Shown here: positions 52,776 through 62,175 of the stretch, in pieces | How the letters are laid out: every line of letters begins with the position of its first letter | Position numbering within the stretch: position 1 is the first letter of the stretch | Assembly (NCBI RefSeq): GCF_003946115.1 | Contig: NZ_RHOH01000008.1 | Span: 1 to 64,000, forward strand | Direction: 5' to 3' | DNA length: 64,000 nucleotides | From: Lacticaseibacillus daqingensis | GTDB taxonomy: Bacteria; Bacillota; Bacilli; Lactobacillales; Lactobacillaceae | Translations under genes and position numbers: made by a program | The notes under the pieces: model-generated | The model's input: the letters and a program-made list of their open reading frames with translations, nothing else | Databases searched by the model: none | What the model was told of the DNA's origin: nothing

Positions 52776-55085
52776 TTAGCGCCCGCCGGCGAGCAGGCTC
52801 GCGATATTGTTGAGGGCATCGGTGACGATCTGCATCGCATCAGGGTCGATGTCAAACTCCGGCAACGATTCGTCCGTGTAGTGGAGGAAGCTCGTCGCCC
52901 GGGCGCACATATCGTACCAGTTTTGGAACGGCAGCTTGTTGATGCCGCCGTTGACGCTGGATGGCACGATCTGCAATAGCTGTGTGATGACCAGCTTGGC
53001 CTGGGTGAAGGTTTCATCCGGCACCTGCGTCATGGTGGCCGCCTTGGTCGCCAGGTTGAACATGCGCAGCGCGGCGTTCAGCACAGGGTTCTTGTACGTT
53101 GTCGCACGAACAGCGGTTGGGCGCTCGTCCAGCAAGTCTTTTTGCAACCCGACCATCGCAAACAGGGTGGTTTGATCGCCCAGCTGGCTGCCGATGTCGG
53201 CCAGGCGCTGAATGCCACTGGTAGCCATCTGCGCCTTGGTGAAGAACACGGCGGCGTGGCTGACAAAATCGCTGTACTGAACACCGATCGTGTCCTTGGA
53301 GTCGGCGGTGCGGAAGAAGAAGGCGACGTCATGCGAGGTTTGCGCCTTGACGTATGCGTGCAGCATCCGCGCGGCCATGCCAAGCTGTTGGGTGTCGATT
53401 TCACTCCGGTTGTCCAGCGTCACGCGGACCTTGGCGGGCAGGGCGGTTTGCGCGTCGATAATGCGCAAGATCGCGGCCACGTAAGGGTACATGATGCCAA
53501 AACTCAGTGAGAAGTTCCCGGCGTCACTCAGCGGGGAGTGCACCGCGTAAACCTGCACGGCGTCATTGTGGGCGCGGCCGAGCATCGTGCTGATCTGGGC
53601 GCTGGACTTACCGCGCGCCTTGACCTCATCGCCGGGCTGCCAGCCAAACGGGTACAGCGTGTTGGTGAAGCCGTCCAGCGCCTGCGCGTTGTTCGGGTCG
53701 ATCACCGTGGCCCCGATGGACATGTTGCGCTGGTAGTCGGAACCACCGCTGAAGGATTCATCCATAAAAATCTGAATCGTCTGGCGGCCTTGTTTAGGGG
53801 CAACAGGCACCACGCCGATCGGCTTTGCCACCGGCATGGCTGCCGGCGCTGACAGCGTCACGCTGGCAGGCTGAACGGTGGTCGTGGTGGTCGCTTGCGC
53901 GGCTTGTGGGGCCGGCGTTGCACCGGATTGATTTTGCGGTTTGGCTTGCTGGTCCGGCTTAGGCGCCGGCTGGCTTGGCTTAGCTTGCGGCGCCGGGGCT
54001 TGGGTGGACTGGTTTGGCTGCTGGGGTTGTGGTACCGCCTTTTTGGCCGACTGGCGTGGTTGCTTGGGCTGTGGTGCCGCCTTTGCAGCTGGCTGGTTTT
54101 GCTTGGTCTGCTGGTCCGCCTTTGGGGTGGACTGGTTTGGCTGCTTGGCCTGCTGGTCCGCTTTTTGCGCGTCCTGGCGCGGCTTCGTCTGCCGTTCAGC
54201 CTTGGAGGCGGACTGGTTTTGCTTGGTCTGCTGATCCGCCTTTTGGGTGGGTTGGTTCTGCTTGGCCTGTTGCGCCGCCTTTGGGGCCGCCTGAGGCTGT
54301 TGCTTCGCCTGTCGTCCTGGCTTGACCGCGGGCTGAGTCTGTTTCGGCTGTTGTTCGGCCTTCGGTGCGGCCTGATTCTGCTGCTTGGCTGGCGCGGCCT
54401 TTGCTGGCCGTTGGTTGGTCTGATTTGCCGGCTGGCTCACTTTTTCGTTCAGCTGGGCCGGCTGATCCGCGGCCTTGGCCTGCGAGTCCGTCTTGGTGCG
54501 CCGCTTGTTTGGCTTGGCCTGCTGGTCCGCCTTGGCGGCCTGGCGCATTGCCTTTGCGGCCTGCTCGGTCGAGTTGTTCGCTTGACGCGGCGCTTTAGCC
54601 GACGTTTCGGCGGCCTGGTTGGCCTTTTTGCCGGTCGGTTGCGCTTTCGTTGGGGTGTCCGCCTTGGTGGCCTGCTTGCCACGTGTGTTCGCCGCAGGTT
54701 CTACCGGGGTCGCTTGGGCCTGGCGGGGCTGCCGCTTGTTTGGGGTCTTGGCTGCGTCGCTGGTCTGCCGGCTGTTGCGGCGGCGGTTTGCTTTCGGCGC
54801 GTCGGCGGGTTCAGCGGCGGCCTTTTGGCGCTTGGCCTCGGCTTGGTCCTGCTGGGTCACGGCCGCTTCGGAATCAAAAATGGTGAAGCTGTGTGGCTCG
54901 GTGGTTGTGGCGTGTTCATCGATGAACCGGTTGATCTTGAACATGATGGGCCGGCTCATCGGGGTGTCCTTGAGCACCTTACGCATGCTGGACGGGGAGA
55001 TCCCGATCAGCTTGGCGGCCTGCGTCAGACTCAGGTGCTCCGTTGTCATGATCTGCTTGAGCCGGTACGCGATTGCTTCTGTCAT
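52776..55085 (-). CDS. HTH / long low-complexity linker / DUF3800 protein
   Basis: A 769-residue protein of unusual build. Residues 1-60 are a helix-turn-helix (LSLTQAAKLIGISPSSMRKVLKD). Residues about 75-400 are a disordered Lys/Gln/Ala/Pro/Asn-rich linker made of imperfect short repeats around QAKQNQP-type units. From about 438 a DUF3800 domain appears: IQIFMDESFSGG, VRVTLDNRSEID and IGVQYSDFVSHA, which match the RNase H-like fold's acidic positions. It has no signal peptide. It may bind DNA or RNA through the first domain and cut or sense nucleic acid through the last, but no activity is known. ATG 55085 follows AGAGG; the frame upstream to 55250 lacks a site. Confidence 0.72.
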   Translation of the reverse strand: MTEAIAYRLKQIMTTEHLSLTQAAKLIGISPSSMRKVLKDTPMSRPIMFKINRFIDEHATTTEPHSFTIFDSEAAVTQQDQAEAKRQKAAAEPADAPKANRRRNSRQTSDAAKTPNKRQPRQAQATPVEPAANTRGKQATKADTPTKAQPTGKKANQAAETSAKAPRQANNSTEQAAKAMRQAAKADQQAKPNKRRTKTDSQAKAADQPAQLNEKVSQPANQTNQRPAKAAPAKQQNQAAPKAEQQPKQTQPAVKPGRQAKQQPQAAPKAAQQAKQNQPTQKADQQTKQNQSASKAERQTKPRQDAQKADQQAKQPNQSTPKADQQTKQNQPAAKAAPQPKQPRQSAKKAVPQPQQPNQSTQAPAPQAKPSQPAPKPDQQAKPQNQSGATPAPQAAQATTTTTVQPASVTLSAPAAMPVAKPIGVVPVAPKQGRQTIQIFMDESFSGGSDYQRNMSIGATVIDPNNAQALDGFTNTLYPFGWQPGDEVKARGKSSAQISTMLGRAHNDAVQVYAVHSPLSDAGNFSLSFGIMYPYVAAILRIIDAQTALPAKVRVTLDNRSEIDTQQLGMAARMLHAYVKAQTSHDVAFFFRTADSKDTIGVQYSDFVSHAAVFFTKAQMATSGIQRLADIGSQLGDQTTLFAMVGLQKDLLDERPTAVRATTYKNPVLNAALRMFNLATKAATMTQVPDETFTQAKLVITQLLQIVPSSVNGGINKLPFQNWYDMCARATSFLHYTDESLPEFDIDPDAMQIVTDALNNIASLLAGGR

Positions 55086-55204
55086 CCATATACCTCTTTC
55101 TATTGTGTTTACGCTGTCTGCTCTAAGCGTACACCATTTGCGCAGGCTTGGGCAGGGGTTTCTGAAATCTGCTGGACAAGCCGCACGGTTCGTGCCACAC
55201 TGAA

Positions 55205-55247
55205 GCAACGTGGTTCGAAAGCCATCCCACGATAAAAAACTAGGAGG
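55205..55247 (+). promoter_or_regulatory. Candidate preQ1 class I-like riboswitch
   Basis: CGTGG (55209-55213) pairs with CCACG (55227-55231) around a 13-base loop beginning TTC. Directly after comes ATAAAAAACTAGGAGG, very like the A-rich tail ending in the ribosome site of class I preQ1 riboswitches. The downstream gene is queT, a known target of such switches. The pseudoknot pairing could not be made convincingly by eye. Confidence 0.45.
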
Positions 55248-55255
55248 CATTATTA

Positions 55256-55765
55256 ATGAGTCAAAAAAGTCGACCGTGGGTGATCAACGCCCTTGTGGTG
55301 GCCCTTTACGTGGTGCTGTCGATCCTCAGCGGCATCTTCAACCTGGCCAGTGGGCCAATTCAGTTCCGCCTGTCGGAGTCACTGAACCATCTGGTGGCGT
55401 TCAACCGCAAATACCTGATCGGGGTGACCCTCGGCGTGGTGTTGTACAATGCGCTGTTTTCACCGATGGGCTGGGTGGACGTTGTCTTCGGTGGGGGGCA
55501 GACCCTGATCGGGCTCGGGCTGGTCGCGTGGCTCGGTCCCAAGCTGCCAGCCCTTTGGCAACGCTTGGCGTTGACCACGGTGTCGATGTCCCTGACGATG
55601 ATCATCATCGCGTGGGAAATCGTCTGGACGGGGCACCTCGGCGCCAACATGTTGCTGCCAACGTTTGCAACGCTGCTCCCGTCTGAGGCCGTGATGCTTC
55701 TGATCGCGGCGCCAATCATGATACTGGCAGACCGCGCCGTGCATTTTGACCGGCGCATGCAATAA
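55256..55765 (+). CDS. queT: ECF transporter substrate-binding protein, QueT family
   Basis: A 169-residue membrane protein with five to six hydrophobic segments. It shows the QueT marks INALVVALYVVLSI, IQFRLSESLNHLVAFN and the YLIGVTLGVVLYN segment. It should bind queuosine precursors and work with the shared EcfT/EcfA module encoded elsewhere. The leader resembles a preQ1 riboswitch, which supports the substrate guess. The start is ATG 55256 after AGGAGG. Confidence 0.88.
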   Translation: MSQKSRPWVINALVVALYVVLSILSGIFNLASGPIQFRLSESLNHLVAFNRKYLIGVTLGVVLYNALFSPMGWVDVVFGGGQTLIGLGLVAWLGPKLPALWQRLALTTVSMSLTMIIIAWEIVWTGHLGANMLLPTFATLLPSEAVMLLIAAPIMILADRAVHFDRRMQ

Positions 55766-55778
55766 TGTGATGCGACCA

Positions 55779-55833
55779 AAAAGGGCCGCTGGGGTCGTTT
55801 CCAACTTCTGGAGACGACCACCAGCGGCCCTTT
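55779..55833. terminator. Bidirectional terminator between queT and the CBS-domain gene
   Basis: A very long stem, AAAGGGCCGCTGG-GGTCGT and its complement, spans 55 bases between convergent genes, ending in TTT on one strand and coding AAA on the other. Confidence 0.85.
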
Positions 55834-55836
55834 GGC

Positions 55837-56502
55837 TTACAACTCTTCGTCGACGCGAATCGGTTGACCGCTTTGGAGGTCATCGATCTCAACGACCCGG
55901 AAGCTCTTCTTCTCGAGCTTGGCAACGACTTCGTTGAGGGTCGCCTCATCGGTACCCGCCGGCAGGGTGAACAGGGTGCGGCGCACGAACTCATCCCGCT
56001 TAGCATCCAAGGTGATGCACCCGGAGATGGAGACGTACTTGGCAAGGATCTTGCTCATCTGGGCCAAATCACCGCGCTGACCGGTGGACATCACGGTCAG
56101 CACGTAGGAGCCGACGTCGATGTTCCAAGATTCAGACAGCATGGCCAGGAGCTTGCTGTGGGTCAGAATGCCATAAAAGTTCGCGCTTTCGTCGAGCACG
56201 GCGATGTACGGCAGATCCTTGATGTTGAAGAAGACTTTGAAGAACGGGGCGTTGACCGGAATGGTCTTGGTGGCGTTCTTCAGCAGGTAGGTGACCGGTA
56301 GGCTCATGTCGCCGCCTTGGGACTTGTGGCGATAGATGTGCATCTTGTAGATGTTCCCGCGGAAAATCTGGCCGCTTTCGTCCACGATCGGCACACAGCG
56401 GAAGCCGGAGTCCTCGAGGACCTTGAGGGCATCCTCGAGGGTCACGGTTTCCTTGACGGTGGTCAGGAATTCTTTCTTGAGTACGAGTGATTTGATTAGC
56501 AT
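55837..56502 (-). CDS. cbpA: CBS domain protein, CbpA-like (possible c-di-AMP binding)
   Basis: A 221-residue protein. Two CBS motifs cover residues about 1-140 (DSGFRCVPIVDESGQIFRGNI and LPYIAVLDESANFYGILTHSKL) and an ACT-like domain follows (AKYVSISGCITLD to FRVVEIDD). This architecture matches CbpA of Listeria and its relatives, which bind cyclic di-AMP. A role in osmotic or potassium signalling is inferred from the family only. It is monocistronic, transcribed towards queT. Confidence 0.8.
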   Translation of the reverse strand: MLIKSLVLKKEFLTTVKETVTLEDALKVLEDSGFRCVPIVDESGQIFRGNIYKMHIYRHKSQGGDMSLPVTYLLKNATKTIPVNAPFFKVFFNIKDLPYIAVLDESANFYGILTHSKLLAMLSESWNIDVGSYVLTVMSTGQRGDLAQMSKILAKYVSISGCITLDAKRDEFVRRTLFTLPAGTDEATLNEVVAKLEKKSFRVVEIDDLQSGQPIRVDEEL

Positions 56503-56647
56503 AATGATCCCCCATCTAGTGAAACTGGAATTATTAAATCTTTCTCATTTAGGTTCATGATACCACATTCAGGGTCATGCACAAGCATGACAGCCGCTAG
56601 TATCCGGTAACATGAGGCCAAGATGAGAATCACCGTTTTAGGGCAAG

Positions 56648-56676
56648 AAAAAAACCGCGCCAAGCGCGGTTTTTTT
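56648..56676 (-). terminator. Terminator of ldh
   Basis: On the minus strand AAAAACCGCGC-TTG-GCGCGGTTTTTTT: a strong GC stem with T-run just after ldh. Confidence 0.9.
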
Positions 56677-56688
56677 CAGTAAAGGAGA

Positions 56689-57702
<1,014 letters not shown>

Positions 57703-57711
57703 TCATCATGA

Positions 57712-57720
57712 AGTATAACA
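57712..57720 (-). promoter_or_regulatory. Extended -10 promoter of ldh
   Basis: On the minus strand TGTTATACT, a TG-extended -10; no good -35 lies 17 bases upstream, consistent with dependence on an activator or the extended motif. Confidence 0.6.
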
Positions 57721-57843
57721 CATCTCAGCCCGGATGCGGACAGTTTTACAGAAAAAAATAGGGCCGCCAACTTTTTGTTACATTTTCCAGAGCCTTTTAT
57801 AAGGGGACTTCCGTGAAATTATTCACCAGTGGCGGGCAATGGT

Positions 57844-57857
57844 TGCAATCGGTTACA
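57844..57857. promoter_or_regulatory. Candidate cre (CcpA) site upstream of ldh
   Basis: TGCAATCGGTTACA fits the cre consensus TGWAANCGNTNWCA at all but one position. It lies about 130 bases upstream of the ldh -10, in a place suited to activation rather than repression, as reported for CcpA control of lactate dehydrogenase in related bacteria. Confidence 0.6.
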
Positions 57858-58062
57858 ATAACATCTGTCACGTCTTTGCATAACGCTTACATGCCCCTGT
57901 CGCGGCACCACGCCCTGTATTAAATTGATTAGATACAGTTAATTCAAAACTGTACCGTTACGCCGGCTGGCGGCTGTTTCCCCCGGCGGCTTCTGGTATA
58001 ATGGTCAAAACCGGTCTGGAAGGGTGACTTCCAGCCTTTTTGCGTGAAATGGAGGCACACTC

Positions 58063-58620
58063 GTGAAGATGATCGTAGGCCTGGGCAACCCGGGCAGTCA
58101 GTACGCAAAGACGAAGCACAACGTGGGGTTCATGGCGATCGACCGCCTGGCCGCGCACTTTGGGGTCGCCTTGACCAAGCAGGAGTTCAATGCGCTCACC
58201 GGCGTGGCGTGGGTGGCCGGTGAAAAGGTGCTGCTCGTCAAGCCCACGACGTTCATGAACGACTCCGGCCGCGCCGTGGGGCAACTCAAGGCGTTTTACC
58301 GCTTTGAGGACACGGAGATCATGATCATTCAGGATGACATGGACATGGCGATGGGGCGGCTGCGGCTGCGGGCCAAGGGCTCCGCTGGCGGGCACAACGG
58401 GATCAAGTCGATCATCAATGTGCTGGGAACGCAGAACTTCTACCGCGCCAAGATCGGCATCCAGCACCCAACGCACCAAAAAGTGGTGGACTGGGTGCTG
58501 ACGCCGTTTGATGAAGCCGGGCAGGCGGCGATCAACGCCGGGCTGGATCACCTGCAGGCCGCGCTTTTGGACTGGATCGATGGTGCGGACTTTGCCACGT
58601 TGATGAACCGTTACAACTAA
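58063..58620 (+). CDS. pth: Peptidyl-tRNA hydrolase
   Basis: A 185-residue Pth. IVGLGNPGSQYAKTKHNVGF has the catalytic His; LLVKPTTFMNDSG, IIQDDMDMAMGRLRLRAKGSAGGHNG and IQHPT are the diagnostic blocks. It frees tRNA from peptidyl-tRNA that drops off ribosomes. The GTG start follows GGAGG. The mfd gene follows after 14 bases, the usual pth-mfd order. Confidence 0.95.
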   Translation: MKMIVGLGNPGSQYAKTKHNVGFMAIDRLAAHFGVALTKQEFNALTGVAWVAGEKVLLVKPTTFMNDSGRAVGQLKAFYRFEDTEIMIIQDDMDMAMGRLRLRAKGSAGGHNGIKSIINVLGTQNFYRAKIGIQHPTHQKVVDWVLTPFDEAGQAAINAGLDHLQAALLDWIDGADFATLMNRYN

Positions 58621-58634
58621 ACCGAGGTAATCAA

Positions 58635-61600
58635 ATGAATCTCATTGAGGTGATGGCGCAGGTGCCAGAGCTCGCGGACTTATGGCCGCAGCTGTCTGGC
58701 GGGCGCCATTTAGTGACCGGCCTGAACGGGTCGGCCAAGACGCTGATGCTGGCCGCCACGCTGGCCAAGACCCAGCGCCAGCTGCTGGTGGTGGCAGACA
58801 ATCGCTACCACGCCGACGAGTTGGTGGCCGACCTGACCAGCCTGGTCGGTGAGCAGCAGGTGTGGGCCTTTCCTGTTGAGGACGTGATGGCCGCTGAAGT
58901 CGCGACCAGTTCGCCGGATACGCTGAACGAGCGGCTCAACACGTTGAGCTGGCTGGCAACCGGTCAGCCGGGTATCATCGTGACCAGCCTGGCCGGGCTC
59001 AAGCGGCTACTGGTGCCGCCGGCGACGTTTGCCGCCGCAACGCTGCACCTCGACATGACCAGCACCGTGGACTTGGCCGCCTTGACCCAGTCCTTGGTGA
59101 CCATGGGCTATAAACGCGACAGCCTGGTGGGGACCCCGGGCCAATTTGCGATCCGTGGGGGCATCGTCGACATCTATCCGCTGAACGCGGACAACCCGGT
59201 GCGCATTGAGCTGTTTGACACCGAGGTCGACTCGCTGCGCACGTTTGACATGGGCACCCAGCGCAGCCTGGCGAACGTCGATCACCTCGACATCACCCCC
59301 GCCACGGATCTGATCGCCCCAACGGCCACACTCCAGGCGGCCGGGGCCCGGCTGGCGCAGTTGGGCCAAGCGCAGAAGGCGAAAGCCAAGGACAAGGTGG
59401 CCAAGCAAGCCGTGACCGATGGGGTGCTGGCCACCGCCGCTGAGTTGCAGGCCGGGGAGCGCCCGGCGCAGCTCGCCTTGTACATGCCGGCACTTTACCC
59501 CGATGCCGTGCGGCTGACGGCGTACCTGCAGGATTCGGCGATGCTCGTGTTCGACGATTACACGAAGCTGGCCGACAGCGATATCGCGCTGCTACAGGAA
59601 ACCACGGACTGGTTCGCCGGGCTGCAAGCCAGCGGCCAGATCGCCACGATGCCGGAGAACCCGACGCTGCAGGCACTGGATCGCGGTGACACGCGTGCTC
59701 ACCTATACCTGAGCCTGTTTCAAAAAGGGATGGGCAACGTGCGGCTGCAGTCGCTGACGGCGCTGACCAGCCGCAACATCCCCCAGTTCTTCAGCCAGAT
59801 GCCGCTGCTCAAAACCGAGGTCGACCGCTGGCAAAAGCAGCGCCAGACGGTCGTGTTCCTCGTGTCGGAGCAGGCGCGCATTGATAAGTTGAATGAGACG
59901 CTGCGCGATTTCGAGATCGACAGCGTGATCAGCCAGCCTGACGCCGTGCTACCACAGACGGTGCAGCTGGTGCGTGGCACGTTGCAAAACGGGTTTGAGT
60001 TGCCCACGGCACATCTGGTGGTGGTGACGGAACACGAGCTGTTCAACGCCAAGGTGCACCGGCGCGCCCGCCACCAAACGCTCGCCAACGCCGAGCGGCT
60101 GCGCAGCTACACCGAGCTGACCCCCGGCGATTTTGTGGTGCACGTCAACCACGGGATCGGCCAGTACATGGGCCTGCAGACGCTTGAAGTCGACGGCGTG
60201 CACCGCGATTACATCACCATCACCTACCAAAAAGGCGATCAGCTGTTCATTCCGGTGGACCAGCTTCACCTGGTGCAAAAGTACGTGGCCGCCGATGGTA
60301 AGTCACCGCGCATCAACAAGCTGGGCGGCAGCGAGTGGCAGAAAACCAAGAAACGCGTGGCGGCCAAAATCGAGGACATCGCCGATGACTTGATCAAGCT
60401 GTACGCCGAGCGCGAGGCGGAGCCGGGCTTCGCGTTTGCTCCGGATGATGATTTGCAGCGCCAGTTCGAAGGCGAGTTCCCGTATCCGGAAACGCCCGAT
60501 CAGTTGCGCTCGGTGAAGGAGATCAAGCGCGACATGGAACAGCCGCGGCCGATGGACCGGCTGCTGGTCGGCGACGTTGGCTTCGGCAAAACCGAGGTGG
60601 CGCTGCGGGCGGCCTTCAAGGCGGTGGAAAATGGTAAGCAGGTCGCGCTTCTGGTGCCAACCACCATTTTGGCGCAGCAGCACTTCGACACGATGAGCGA
60701 CCGCTTCGCCGATTTTCCCGTCAATGTGGGCATGCTGTCGCGCTTCCGCAGTCCGGCGCAGATCAAGGCCACGCTGGCGGGCCTGAAGGACGGCAGCGTC
60801 GACATTGTGGTGGGGACCCACCGGCTGTTGTCCAAGGACGTGCGCTACAAGGACTTGGGGTTGTTGATCGTCGATGAGGAGCAGCGCTTCGGGGTCAAGC
60901 ACAAGGAGAAACTTAAACAGCTGCGCGCCAACGTCGACGTGCTGACGCTGACGGCTACCCCGATCCCGCGGACGCTGAACATGTCGATGCTCGGCGTTCG
61001 GGACCTCAGCGTGATCGAGACGCCGCCGACCAACCGGTACCCGATCCAGACCTTTGTGATGGAACAAAACGCCGGGGTCGTGCGCACCGCCATCGAGCGG
61101 GAAATGGCGCGCGGCGGGCAGGTCTTTTACCTGCATAACCGGGTGCACGACATCGAGCGCACGGTAGCTGAGATCGAGGCGCTGGTACCGACTGCGACCG
61201 TGGCGTACGCCCACGGGCAGATGACGGAGACGCAGCTGGAAAACGTCATCTACGACTTTTTGCACGGCGCCTACGATGTGCTGGTCACCACGACCATCAT
61301 CGAAACCGGCGTCGATATGCCCAACGTCAACACGCTGATCATCGAGGACGCCGACCGCTACGGGTTGTCCCAGCTCTACCAGCTGCGCGGGCGCATCGGG
61401 CGCTCCAGCCGGGTGGCGTACGCCTACTTCATGTACCGTGTCAACGCGGTGCTCAGCGAGGAGGCGGAGAAGCGGCTGCAGGCGATCCGTGATTTCACCG
61501 AGCTGGGGGCCGGCTTTAAGATCGCCATGCGCGATCTGGCGATCCGCGGTGCCGGCAACCTGCTAGGCAGCCAGCAGCACGGCTTCATCGACGCGGTTGG

Positions 61601-62129
61601 GTATGACCTGTACACGCAGATGCTGCAAGACGCTGTGGCGGTCAAGCAGGGCAAAGCCAAGCCCAAGCGCGCGGACGCCGAGATCGCGCTGGACTTGGAG
61701 GCCTACTTGCCGGATACTTACGTCAACGATTCGCGCCAGAAAATCGAGCTGTACAAGCGCCTGCGCGAAAGCACCAGCGCCGCCCAGGAGGACGAGATCG
61801 CGGCCGACTTGATCGACCGCTTCGGGGACTACCCGGAGCCGGTCGCCAACTTGCTGGCCGTCACACACCTCAAGCGCTTCGCAGACGCGGCCTTGATCGA
61901 AAAAATCAGCCAGGGCGCCAACCAGTTGACCGTGACGCTGAGCAAGGCCGGCACCGCCGCCCACGATGGCGAAGCGCTGTTTGCCGCCTTGGCGCACACC
62001 ACGCTCAAGGCGCGCGTGGCCACCGTCAAGGACCGGCTACAGGTGACGCTGCTGCTCCCAAGCGGTGCGGCGCCGTCCACCTGGCTGGCCCAACTGACCG
62101 CGTTCTGTCAGGCGCTGGCGGAAGGCTAG
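58635..62129 (+). CDS. mfd: Transcription-repair coupling factor
   Basis: A 1,164-residue Mfd. It starts with a UvrB-like homology region (FAIRGGIVDIYPL), then an RNA polymerase-interacting domain (ELTPGDFVVHVNHGIGQYMGL). A superfamily 2 motor follows with GDVGFGKTEVALRAAFKA, DEEQRFG, TATPIPRTL and QLRGRIGRSSR. The C-terminal regulatory domain is complete. It removes stalled RNA polymerase and recruits excision repair. Length is as expected. Confidence 0.96.
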   Translation: MNLIEVMAQVPELADLWPQLSGGRHLVTGLNGSAKTLMLAATLAKTQRQLLVVADNRYHADELVADLTSLVGEQQVWAFPVEDVMAAEVATSSPDTLNERLNTLSWLATGQPGIIVTSLAGLKRLLVPPATFAAATLHLDMTSTVDLAALTQSLVTMGYKRDSLVGTPGQFAIRGGIVDIYPLNADNPVRIELFDTEVDSLRTFDMGTQRSLANVDHLDITPATDLIAPTATLQAAGARLAQLGQAQKAKAKDKVAKQAVTDGVLATAAELQAGERPAQLALYMPALYPDAVRLTAYLQDSAMLVFDDYTKLADSDIALLQETTDWFAGLQASGQIATMPENPTLQALDRGDTRAHLYLSLFQKGMGNVRLQSLTALTSRNIPQFFSQMPLLKTEVDRWQKQRQTVVFLVSEQARIDKLNETLRDFEIDSVISQPDAVLPQTVQLVRGTLQNGFELPTAHLVVVTEHELFNAKVHRRARHQTLANAERLRSYTELTPGDFVVHVNHGIGQYMGLQTLEVDGVHRDYITITYQKGDQLFIPVDQLHLVQKYVAADGKSPRINKLGGSEWQKTKKRVAAKIEDIADDLIKLYAEREAEPGFAFAPDDDLQRQFEGEFPYPETPDQLRSVKEIKRDMEQPRPMDRLLVGDVGFGKTEVALRAAFKAVENGKQVALLVPTTILAQQHFDTMSDRFADFPVNVGMLSRFRSPAQIKATLAGLKDGSVDIVVGTHRLLSKDVRYKDLGLLIVDEEQRFGVKHKEKLKQLRANVDVLTLTATPIPRTLNMSMLGVRDLSVIETPPTNRYPIQTFVMEQNAGVVRTAIEREMARGGQVFYLHNRVHDIERTVAEIEALVPTATVAYAHGQMTETQLENVIYDFLHGAYDVLVTTTIIETGVDMPNVNTLIIEDADRYGLSQLYQLRGRIGRSSRVAYAYFMYRVNAVLSEEAEKRLQAIRDFTELGAGFKIAMRDLAIRGAGNLLGSQQHGFIDAVGYDLYTQMLQDAVAVKQGKAKPKRADAEIALDLEAYLPDTYVNDSRQKIELYKRLRESTSAAQEDEIAADLIDRFGDYPEPVANLLAVTHLKRFADAALIEKISQGANQLTVTLSKAGTAAHDGEALFAALAHTTLKARVATVKDRLQVTLLLPSGAAPSTWLAQLTAFCQALAEG

Positions 62130-62175
62130 GGTGTGCTTTGAAATGTCTCGTATCAGCCGCAAAGGAGGGCCCTCG

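Noticed and set aside
53895-55235. A 446-codon Leu/Arg/Gly-rich open frame opposite the DUF3800 linker
   Set aside because: Its odd composition comes from reading the repetitive Lys/Gln/Ala codons backwards; no start signal.
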